Source of the DNA: Acidimicrobiales bacterium
Lineage (GTDB): Bacteria > Actinomycetota > Acidimicrobiia > Acidimicrobiales > Poriferisodaliceae
Length of the DNA stretch: 20,775 bases
Assembly: GCA_020631315.1 (NCBI GenBank)
Contig: JAHDHM010000003.1
Coordinates: 14,056-34,830, forward strand
Direction: 5' to 3'
The position numbers and the translations under genes were made by a program. The notes under the pieces are model-generated. The model was not told where the DNA came from. It made no database searches and worked only from the letters and a program-made list of their open reading frames with translations. Positions 15,008 to 20,775 of the stretch are shown here, one piece after another; position 1 is the first letter of the stretch; every line of letters begins with the position of its first letter.

Positions 15008-15013
15008 GCGCCG

Positions 15014-15778
15014 GTGCACCTCGACGAGCTGAAGGCCACGCCCGACCTCCACACCGACCCGATCGTCGCCGGCCGCTACGACCGCGTCCACACCGACCGC
15101 TTCGCCGACGACGAGCTCGGCCCGACTGTTGCGCTGCTCGCCGAGCTGGCGGGTGACGGCACAGCCGTCGAGTTCGCGATCGGCACCGGCCGCGTGGCAG
15201 TGCCACTCGCCGCGACGGGAGTGCCGGTCATGGGCATGGACGTGTCGACCTCGATGCTCGAGCACCTTGCCGCCAAACCCGAGGCCGACGTCATCGCCGC
15301 CGTCGAGGGCGACATGACCACCACCCGCCTCTGCGACGACGCTGCGGTTGCCTACCTGGTGTTCAACACCATCACGAACCTGAGAACCCAGGAACTACAG
15401 GTCGCGTGCTTCCAGAACGCTGCGGCCCACCTGACACCGGGCGGCCGGTTCCTGGTGGAGGTACAGGTCCCGCCACTGGCGAGCCTGCCGCCGGGCGAGA
15501 CGATCCGCCCGTTCTCGGTCACCGATCATCATCTCGGTTTCGAAGAGTTCGTCGACCGCGCAGCACAGTTGTCGATCTCCCACCACGTTCACTTCGACGG
15601 AGCCGGTGGTGCGAGCCGAGTGTCCGCGCTCTTCCGCTACGTCTGGCCGACTGAACTCGACCTCATGGCCCGCATCGCAGGGCTGGAGCTCGAACACCGT
15701 TGGGCCGGATGGAATCGGGAGCCGTTCGACGGCGACTCGGAGCGCCACGTGTCGGTCTGGCGGAAACCACCGGGCTGA
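15014..15778 (+). CDS. Class I SAM-dependent methyltransferase
   Basis: A 254-residue cytosolic methyltransferase. Motif I is VEFAIGTGRVAVPLA (about 51-65), with the acidic end of strand 2 in VMGMDVSTSML and motif II/III around EGDMTTTRL and AYLVFNTITNL. HLTPGGRFLVEVQVP follows. The C-terminal 100 residues, with FDGDSERHVSVWRKPPG at the end, form the substrate part. It belongs to the small-molecule methyltransferase group; the acceptor is unknown. The start is GTG, chosen because it gives the first conserved sequence and has a -10-like box six bases upstream. It is divergent from the dioxygenase gene with 52 bases between starts, so the two may share control. Confidence 0.85.
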   Translation: MHLDELKATPDLHTDPIVAGRYDRVHTDRFADDELGPTVALLAELAGDGTAVEFAIGTGRVAVPLAATGVPVMGMDVSTSMLEHLAAKPEADVIAAVEGDMTTTRLCDDAAVAYLVFNTITNLRTQELQVACFQNAAAHLTPGGRFLVEVQVPPLASLPPGETIRPFSVTDHHLGFEEFVDRAAQLSISHHVHFDGAGGASRVSALFRYVWPTELDLMARIAGLELEHRWAGWNREPFDGDSERHVSVWRKPPG

Positions 15779-15814
15779 CCGAGCTGACCCAGGAGCGCCC
15801 CATCAGCGATTTGG

Positions 15815-15845
15815 AGAGCAGTGCTCTTGTAGATGAGCATTGCTT
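15815..15845. promoter_or_regulatory. Two operator-like dyads upstream of the nitroreductase gene
   Basis: AGAGCA-G-TGCTCT (15815-15827) is a perfect 13-bp palindrome. GAGCA-T-TGCTT (15835-15845) is a near copy with one mismatch, centred 19 bp downstream. Both lie 25-55 bases before the nitroreductase start. The form GAGCAnTGCTC resembles TetR-family operators; no TetR gene is in the window. Confidence 0.5.
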
Positions 15846-15869
15846 CCAGCCCTCGAGATCGGAGTCCTG

Positions 15870-16523
15870 ATGGACGTCACCACCGCCGTCACCACCCGTC
15901 GATCGATCCGGCGCTTCACGGACCAGACCGTCGACGAGACACAGCTCCGTTCGCTGCTCGAGACCGCCTCACGTGCACCGTCGGGCGGCAACCTCCAGCC
16001 CTGGCGCATCGCGGTCATCACCGCCGCGACGATGCCGTCGTTCCTCGACCACGTCCGCAGCAGCGAGATGACCGCCCAGCCCGAGTACGACGTCTACCCG
16101 AAGGAGCTGCCGTCGCCGTATCGCGACTCGCGCTTCAAGGTCGGTGAGGACATGTACGCCCTCCTCGAGATCCCCCGCGAGGACAAGCCCGCACGGTTCG
16201 CGAACCTGATGCGCAACTTCGAGTTCTTCGGCGCACCGGTCGGCATGTTCTGCTTCGTCGATCGCCGCATGGGCCCACCCCAGTGGTCGGATCTCGGCAT
16301 GTTCCTCCAGACCTTCATGCTGCTGGCAACCGAAGCCGGCCTGAGCACCTGCGCCCAGGAGGCATGGGCCGCCCACTCGCAAGCCGTCGGCGCCTTCCTC
16401 GAGACACCGGAGGAACTGATGCTGTTCTGCGGCATGGCCATCGGGTACGCCGACGACAGCGAACCGGTGAACACCCTCGTCTCCGACCGCGAACCCCTCG
16501 ACGTCTGGGCCCGCTTCGTCTGA
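15870..16523 (+). CDS. Nitroreductase-family FMN oxidoreductase
   Basis: A 217-residue flavoprotein that should reduce nitro groups, quinones or enones with NAD(P)H. FMN-binding marks are TTRRSIRRF (about 7-16), RAPSGGNLQPW (about 34-44) and the C-terminal CGMAIGYAD. The middle has QWSDLGMFLQTFMLLATEAG, the helix common to this family. ATG 15870 is supported by GGAG five bases upstream, so unlike many neighbours it seems to have a leader. The gene ends six bases from the convergent MDR oxidoreductase gene. Substrate unknown; the two dyads upstream suggest control by a repressor encoded elsewhere. Confidence 0.9.
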   Translation: MDVTTAVTTRRSIRRFTDQTVDETQLRSLLETASRAPSGGNLQPWRIAVITAATMPSFLDHVRSSEMTAQPEYDVYPKELPSPYRDSRFKVGEDMYALLEIPREDKPARFANLMRNFEFFGAPVGMFCFVDRRMGPPQWSDLGMFLQTFMLLATEAGLSTCAQEAWAAHSQAVGAFLETPEELMLFCGMAIGYADDSEPVNTLVSDREPLDVWARFV

Positions 16524-16529
16524 CGCCGT

Positions 16530-17630
16530 CTAGGGGACGAGGACCAGCTTCCCCACGAACTTCTTGGAGAGGAAGTCCTCCTGCGCACGGACGATGTCCT
16601 CCAGCGGATACGTCGCCGACACCACCGGGCGGAACTCGTCCGCCTCGATGTAGGTGACGAGGTCTTCGAGGATGTTGTCCGGCTGGAACGTGCACCCGAA
16701 GAAGCTGAGGTCCTTCAGGTAGAGCGTGCGCACGTCGAGCTCGACCAACGGTCCGGCGATGGCGCCGGCGACCACGTAGCGACCCCCGACCCGCAGGACG
16801 TCGAGCAGCGACGGCCACGACGGCCCGGCGACGACATCGACCACCACGTCGATCGAGTCCGGCCCGAGCACCTCGGCGAGATCAACCTCCCGGTCGAGCA
16901 GCACATCGGCCCCCAACGCCCGGACGTCGTCGTGCTTGGCCGTCGAGCAGACGGCGGTGACGTGAGCGCCGCGCCGCTTCGCCAACTGGACCGCCGCCGA
17001 GCCAACGCCGCCGGACGCGCCCGTGATGAGCACCCGTTCGGCACCGAGGCCGACCCGCTGCAGCATCCCCTCGGCGGTCGAGTACGCACACGGGATCGAC
17101 GCCAGCTCGACGTCGGTCCAGTCACAGTCGACGGCGAGTGCGTCACGTGACGCGGCCACCGTGAACTCGGCGAACCCTCCGTCGAGCTCGGAGCCGAACA
17201 CCCTCGACGGCTGAGGGTCGACGACGCCCGGGGCGTGGTTCTGCATCGACCGGACGATGACTCGCTCGCCGATGCGCGCCACGTCGACGCCGTCACCGAC
17301 ACCGACGATCCGCCCCGCGGCATCCGCGCCCTGGATCCGGGGGAACGTCAGCCCGACCCCGTTCCAGGCGCCGTCGTCGTCCACGTCGGCCTCGAAGCCG
17401 TCGGAGCCGCCGGACTCGGTGTCGCCGGTGACGGACTTCGAGTACCAGCCGATGCGGGTGTTGACGTCGGTGTTGTTCACGCCGGCCGCGCCGACACGGA
17501 TCAGCACCTCGCCGGCATCCGGAGACGGGACCGGAACGTCGTCACGGACGTCGAGCATCTCGAAGCCGCCGTTGCCGGTGAGCAGCACGGCGCGCATCGT
17601 GCTCGGGATGCCGGAGTCGGAAGAGGTCAT
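16530..17630 (-). CDS. MDR-superfamily (zinc-type/quinone) oxidoreductase
   Basis: A 366-residue medium-chain dehydrogenase/reductase. The GroES-like domain begins MRAVLLTGNGGFEMLDVRDD, followed by GVNNTDVNTRIGWYSKS and GLTFPRIQGADAAGRIVGVG. The nucleotide domain has ITGASGGVGSAAVQLAKRRG (about 220-239). The usual catalytic-zinc Cys of alcohol dehydrogenases is replaced by Asn in GVNNTD, and the structural-zinc four-Cys loop is missing. It is therefore closer to quinone-reductase-like members that use NADPH without zinc. An insertion of about 25 acidic residues (GSDGFEADVDDDGAWNG) separates the two GroES parts. ATG 17630 has CATCGT seven bases upstream. It is divergent from the metal sensor gene and convergent with the nitroreductase gene. 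Confidence 0.87.
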   Translation of the reverse strand: MTSSDSGIPSTMRAVLLTGNGGFEMLDVRDDVPVPSPDAGEVLIRVGAAGVNNTDVNTRIGWYSKSVTGDTESGGSDGFEADVDDDGAWNGVGLTFPRIQGADAAGRIVGVGDGVDVARIGERVIVRSMQNHAPGVVDPQPSRVFGSELDGGFAEFTVAASRDALAVDCDWTDVELASIPCAYSTAEGMLQRVGLGAERVLITGASGGVGSAAVQLAKRRGAHVTAVCSTAKHDDVRALGADVLLDREVDLAEVLGPDSIDVVVDVVAGPSWPSLLDVLRVGGRYVVAGAIAGPLVELDVRTLYLKDLSFFGCTFQPDNILEDLVTYIEADEFRPVVSATYPLEDIVRAQEDFLSKKFVGKLVLVP

Positions 17631-17688
17631 GGGCGACACGATGACAGGCTCGGGCTGCCCACGCTCACGCTGCGCCAGACCGCGTGCC

Positions 17689-17739
17689 ACCTTCCAGTCG
17701 ACTGGAAGGAATCCGGGTCACCTTCCGTAGACTGAGCCC
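17689..17739 (+). promoter_or_regulatory. Autoregulatory promoter/operator of the metal sensor
   Basis: The perfect palindrome CTTCCAGTCGACTGGAAG lies at 17691-17708, preceded by AC as at copA. TAGACT (17728-17733) is a -10 box six bases before the sensor ATG (leaderless). The expected -35 (about 17705-17710) overlaps the right edge of the palindrome, which fits repression or tuning of the sensor gene rather than the spacer-twist activation seen at copA. Confidence 0.7.
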
Positions 17740-18150
17740 ATGAAGATCGGTCAGCTGGCCGACCGCTGCGGCGTGTCGACCAAGACGATTCGGTACTACG
17801 AGGACATCGGCCTCCTCGCGGAGCCGGCCCGCACCTCGAGCGGCTATAGGAACTACTCAGACGACGCCGTCGAGCGCCTGCGATTCGTCCGTGACGCACA
17901 GGCGACCGGACTCACGCTCGCCGAGATCGCGTCGGTGCTCGAGCTCAAGGGATCCGGCGAACGCTCCTGTGGCCACACCATGGCGCTGATCGACGAGCAC
18001 CTCGCCTCGATCGACCGACAGATCGAACAACTGGCCGCGGCTCGGGCCCAGCTCGCCGACCTCGCCGATCGCGGGCGCACGTTGGACCCAGCAGCCTGCA
18101 CCGACCCGAACCGCTGCCAGGTCATCGCCGACGGGCGGACCCTCTCATGA
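17740..18150 (+). CDS. MerR-family heavy-metal-responsive regulator (CueR/ZntR-like)
   Basis: A 136-residue sensor. The DNA-binding domain (about 1-70) has [26 protein letters not shown] and [18 protein letters not shown] dimerisation helix (about 80-112) and a metal loop with Cys120 and Cys126 (CTDPNRC) follow. Residue 77 is Cys (GERSCGHT). In the E. coli family this position is Ser in the Cu(I) sensor CueR and Cys in divalent-metal sensors such as ZntR. The loop is CX5C rather than the CX7C of CueR. The neighbouring ATPase is nevertheless Cu(I)-type. Identical palindromes stand at its own promoter and at that of copA, which it should activate. The ATG is fixed by TAGACT six bases upstream. 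Confidence 0.9.
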   Translation: MKIGQLADRCGVSTKTIRYYEDIGLLAEPARTSSGYRNYSDDAVERLRFVRDAQATGLTLAEIASVLELKGSGERSCGHTMALIDEHLASIDRQIEQLAAARAQLADLADRGRTLDPAACTDPNRCQVIADGRTLS

Positions 18151-18164
18151 CGACGACGCACCTC

Positions 18165-18202
18165 TTGACCTTCCAGTCGACTGGAAGCCGTATCTTCCGA
18201 CC
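18165..18202 (+). promoter_or_regulatory. copA promoter with 20-bp spacer and sensor operator
   Basis: -35 TTGACC (18165-18170), a 20-bp spacer and -10 TATCTT (18191-18196), then six bases to the copA ATG. The palindrome CTTCCAGTCGACTGGAAG (18170-18187) fills the spacer, and its ACCTTCC / GGAAG form recalls CueR sites. E. coli copA has a 19-bp spacer and zntA 20 bp. This is a standard MerR-family activated promoter on a leaderless gene. Confidence 0.8.
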
Positions 18203-20377
18203 ATGAGCACCGAAACGGACATCCGAACCGACTTGGAGGTCGGCGGCATGACGTGTGCCGCCTGCTCCAACCGCATCCAACGGCGCCTGAACAAGCTCGA
18301 CGCCGTCACGGACGCACAGGTCAACTTCGCCAACGGCCGAGCGACCGTGCTCCACGACGGCTCGCTCACCGCAGCCGACCTCGGCGAACAGGTCGAAGCG
18401 CTCGGCTACTCGATCGTCGACCGCGGCCAGTCCGAGGCCGCCGAGGACGAGCGCGAGGCCGACCTGCGTCGTCGCCTGATCGTCGCCGCGACGCTCGCAC
18501 TCCCGGCGATGCTCATCTCGATGTTCCCGGCGTTGCAGTTCTCGGGCTGGAAGTGGCTGGTCGCCGCGCTCTCGACTCCCGTGATCCTGTGGTCGGGCTG
18601 GCCGTTCCACCGAGCGGCGTGGATGAACCTGCGTCACGGGTCCACGACCATGGACACCCTCGTGTCGATGGGGTCGATGTCGGCCCTGCTGTGGTCGATG
18701 GCCGTGCTCTTGGCTGACGTCGCCGACGGCCACGTCTACTTCGAGACCGGCGCCGTCATCGTCACGCTGATCCTGCTCGGCAAGTGGTTCGAGCTGCGGG
18801 CCAAGCGTCGCTCCGGGGACGCCATTCGTGCGCTGGCCGACCTGGGCGCCAAGACCGCCCTGCTCGACGACGGTCGGGAGATCCCGCTCGAGCAGCTGAC
18901 CGCCGGCATGCGCTTCGTCGTGCGGCCCGGCGAGAAGATCGCGACCGACGGCGTGGTCGTGGACGGCCACTCCGCCGTCGACGCGTCGATGGTGACCGGT
19001 GAGCCGGTGCCGGTCGAGGTCGCCCCCGGCGACGAGGTCATCGGCGCCACCATCAACGCGAACGGCTCCCTGGTCGTCGAAGCGACCCGCGTGGGCGCCG
19101 ACACCGCGCTGGCCCAGATCATCAAGTTGGTCGACCAGGCACAAGGAAGCCGGGCGGAGGTCCAGCGACTCGCCGACCGAGTGTCGGCCGTGTTCGTACC
19201 GGCCGCGATCGTCATCTCGCTCATCACGCTCGTGACGTGGCTGATCGTCGGTGACGACTCCGGCGACGCCTTCACCGCGGCGGTGGCGGTGCTGATCATC
19301 GCCTGCCCGTGCGCGCTCGGCCTGGCCACGCCGCTCGGGATCATGGTCGGCACCGGGCGTGGTGCGCAGCTCGGCGTGATCATCAAGGGCGGCGAAGTCC
19401 TCGAGGACACCCGAGCGATCGACGCCATCGTCGTCGACAAGACCGGCACCGTCACCGAAGCCGCGATGACCGTCACGGCGGTCGATGCGCCCGGGCTCGA
19501 CACCGACGACGCCGGACGAGTGCAGCTCCTCGCAGCCTCGGCCGAGGCCCGGTCGGAACACCCGATCGCCCAGGCGATCGCCGCCACCGCCGCCGAACCT
19601 CTCGGCGTCGACACGTTCGCCAACCGGCCGGGCTCCGGCGTCGTCGCCACAGTCGACGGCGACGAGGTCCGGGTCGGCCGCCGCACGTTGTTCGACGACG
19701 TGCCGGCCGACGTCGAAGCCGCAGCTGCCGCAGCCGAACAGCAGGGCTCGACGGCAGTGCTCGCCGGGCGAGGTGGCGTCGCCGAGCTCGTGTTCGTCGT
19801 CAGCGACCGCATCAAGGCGACCTCTGCCGACGCCATCCGGGCGTTCCACGACCAAGGTCTGACCGTCACGTTGCTGACCGGCGACAACGCACGCACCGCC
19901 GACGCCGTCGCCGCGGAGGTGGGCATCGGCTCGCGTCCCGGCGACGCCGTGATCGCCGAGGTCTTCCCCCAGGACAAGGCCGCCGTGATCGCCGACCTCC
20001 AGGCCCGCGGGCCTCGAGTCGCGATGGTCGGCGACGGCATCAACGACGCGCCCGCCCTGGCCCAGGCCGACCTCGGCATCGCCGTCGGCACCGGTACCGA
20101 CGTGGCCATCGAAGCCTCCGACCTGACCATCGTCTCCGGCGACCTCCGCGCCGTCGCCGACGCGATCGCGCTCTCACGGCGGACCCTCGCCGTCATCAAG
20201 GGCAACCTGTTCTGGGCATTCGCCTACAACGCCTCAGCCATCCCGCTCGCCGCCCTCGGCGTGCTCAACCCGATGATCGCCGCCGGTGCCATGGGCCTGT
20301 CGTCGATCTTCGTGGTCACCAACAGCCTCCGTCTCCGCCGGTTCGCCGGCTATCGATCCAGCAAGGAATCCCGATGA
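18203..20377 (+). CDS. copA: Cu(I)-exporting P1B-1-type ATPase CopA
   Basis: A 724-residue membrane ATPase that pumps Cu(I) out of the cytosol. One N-terminal HMA domain has GMTCAAC (Cys18/Cys21). Membrane helices follow (about 90-200), then the actuator with TGEPVPVE. The ion-path motif is CPC (Cys368-Pro369-Cys370), and phosphorylated Asp412 is in DKTGTV. The nucleotide domain has [10 protein letters not shown], with TLLTGDN and [10 protein letters not shown] after it. The last two helices hold [11 protein letters not shown] and [13 protein letters not shown], the Tyr-Asn and Met-Ser-Ser marks of Cu(I) (P1B-1) rather than zinc pumps. Length is normal for a one-HMA CopA. The start is set by TATCTT six bases upstream. 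It is followed by copZ with a four-base overlap and driven from the palindromic operator promoter. Confidence 0.96.
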   Translation: MSTETDIRTDLEVGGMTCAACSNRIQRRLNKLDAVTDAQVNFANGRATVLHDGSLTAADLGEQVEALGYSIVDRGQSEAAEDEREADLRRRLIVAATLALPAMLISMFPALQFSGWKWLVAALSTPVILWSGWPFHRAAWMNLRHGSTTMDTLVSMGSMSALLWSMAVLLADVADGHVYFETGAVIVTLILLGKWFELRAKRRSGDAIRALADLGAKTALLDDGREIPLEQLTAGMRFVVRPGEKIATDGVVVDGHSAVDASMVTGEPVPVEVAPGDEVIGATINANGSLVVEATRVGADTALAQIIKLVDQAQGSRAEVQRLADRVSAVFVPAAIVISLITLVTWLIVGDDSGDAFTAAVAVLIIACPCALGLATPLGIMVGTGRGAQLGVIIKGGEVLEDTRAIDAIVVDKTGTVTEAAMTVTAVDAPGLDTDDAGRVQLLAASAEARSEHPIAQAIAATAAEPLGVDTFANRPGSGVVATVDGDEVRVGRRTLFDDVPADVEAAAAAAEQQGSTAVLAGRGGVAELVFVVSDRIKATSADAIRAFHDQGLTVTLLTGDNARTADAVAAEVGIGSRPGDAVIAEVFPQDKAAVIADLQARGPRVAMVGDGINDAPALAQADLGIAVGTGTDVAIEASDLTIVSGDLRAVADAIALSRRTLAVIKGNLFWAFAYNASAIPLAALGVLNPMIAAGAMGLSSIFVVTNSLRLRRFAGYRSSKESR

Positions 20378-20571
20378 CTGCAACCCAGACCTGGAACGTG
20401 CCGGCCATGAGCTGCCAGCACTGCATCGACGCCATCACCGGCGAGGTCACCAAGGTCGACGGCGTCAGCGACGTCAGCATCGACCTCGACGCCAAGACCG
20501 TCGCCGTCGTCGGTGGTGACGCCGACGCGATCGTCGCCGCCATCGACGAAGCCGGCTTCGACGTCGCTTGA
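20374..20571 (+). CDS. copZ: Copper chaperone CopZ (HMA domain protein)
   Basis: A 65-residue single HMA domain with metal motif AMSCQHC (Cys14/Cys17) and the typical ending [14 protein letters not shown]. It should carry Cu(I) in the cytosol and hand it to CopA. The ATG overlaps the copA stop (ATGA), and AAGGAA five bases upstream is a good ribosome site, so the gene is cotranscribed with copA and depends on the same promoter. His16 between the cysteines (SCQHC) is as in known CopZ-like chaperones. Confidence 0.93.
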   Translation: MTATQTWNVPAMSCQHCIDAITGEVTKVDGVSDVSIDLDAKTVAVVGGDADAIVAAIDEAGFDVA

Positions 20572-20652
20572 CGATCGCGACCTGATCGCGCGCGGCCTGA
20601 TCTGGCTCGCTCGACTCGCGTTCGCGGTGGCGACGCGGCCATACTCGCGGCC

Positions 20653-20775
20653 ATGAGTGCAGATCTTCAGAAGGTCGAGGCCGCTCTCGACGAACTCCTC
20701 GCCGCCCACGATCCTCGGCAGGAGAGCTACGAGGAGTTCCGGGGCCACCAGTTCGACGCCGGCCTGGCCTGGGTG
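20653..20775 (+). CDS. Acyl-CoA dehydrogenase family protein (5' end only)
   Basis: The first 41 codons are present, running off the right edge. They read MSADLQKVEAALDELLAAHD, then a YEEFRGHQFDAGLAWV segment. This FRG.QFDAGLAWV segment is the N-terminal helical part seen in actinobacterial acyl-CoA dehydrogenases, where a WVHFPEG-like continuation is expected outside the window. CATACT seven bases upstream of the ATG is a possible -10 box. Identification rests on this short stretch only. Confidence 0.6.
   Translation, partial: MSADLQKVEAALDELLAAHDPRQESYEEFRGHQFDAGLAWV

Noticed and set aside
18122..19855. 577-codon open frame on the minus strand over copA
   Set aside because: It is Asp/His/Arg-rich with no recognisable fold and lies exactly antisense to a copA with all catalytic motifs.
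1..20775. CRISPR arrays, tRNA/rRNA genes, insertion sequences, phage or toxin-antitoxin genes
   Set aside because: No regularly spaced repeats, tRNA-like cloverleafs, transposase or integrase motifs were found, and nearly all bases are used by ordinary metabolic, transport and regulatory genes.

Overview
The window looks like a chromosomal stretch of a GC-rich actinobacterium. Several features point to class Acidimicrobiia, possibly a marine Ilumatobacter-like lineage. These are very high GC, acidic secreted proteins, an F420-type deazaflavin-dependent nitroreductase (Ddn family), a partial acyl-CoA dehydrogenase of the actinobacterial type, and many genes starting directly behind a TANNNT box (leaderless mRNAs). 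The genus is an inference; a candidate DMSP lyase argues for a marine or saline habitat. Coding density is extreme: no gap exceeds about 120 bases, and I saw no tRNA, rRNA, CRISPR, insertion sequence or phage gene.

Left part (1-4178, minus strand): a cell-envelope signalling and export operon. It is read as response regulator, sensor kinase, a lipoprotein with two Cys-containing repeats, then a membrane-anchored adaptor-like protein with two peptidoglycan-binding modules that runs off the left edge. Upstream of the regulator lie three CCTGA half-sites exactly 11 bp apart, a good candidate for autoregulation by the OmpR-type regulator. Next come a 2-hydroxyacid dehydrogenase (plus) and an M20 metallohydrolase (minus). 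The M20 gene is divergent from the Ddn-like gene, with interleaved leaderless promoters.

Middle (6900-12800): an azlCD branched-chain amino acid exporter pair; an M24-fold enzyme whose six metal ligands and proposed catalytic Asp match the spacing of DddP DMSP lyase without a gap; an FG-GAP-type lipoprotein; a MerR/GyrI-like regulator with a VOC protein behind a textbook MerR operator with a 19-bp spacer; and a patatin-like phospholipase.

Right part (12800-20775): a MaoC-fold hydratase facing a CitE-like lyase; a 2-oxoglutarate/Fe(II) dioxygenase gene broken by a frameshift, which leaves its N-terminal half open in frame with CitE; a methyltransferase; a nitroreductase behind two operator-like dyads; an MDR oxidoreductase; and a copper module (MerR-family metal sensor, CopA ATPase, CopZ chaperone). 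The sensor and copA each have the same perfect 18-bp palindrome at their promoter. The window ends in the first 41 codons of an acyl-CoA dehydrogenase.

The most notable items are the DddP candidate, the dioxygenase frameshift with its CitE read-through frame, the metal sensor with a divalent-type Cys77 beside a Cu(I)-type ATPase, the repeat lipoprotein/adaptor/two-component operon, and the set of promoter architectures readable directly from the sequence.
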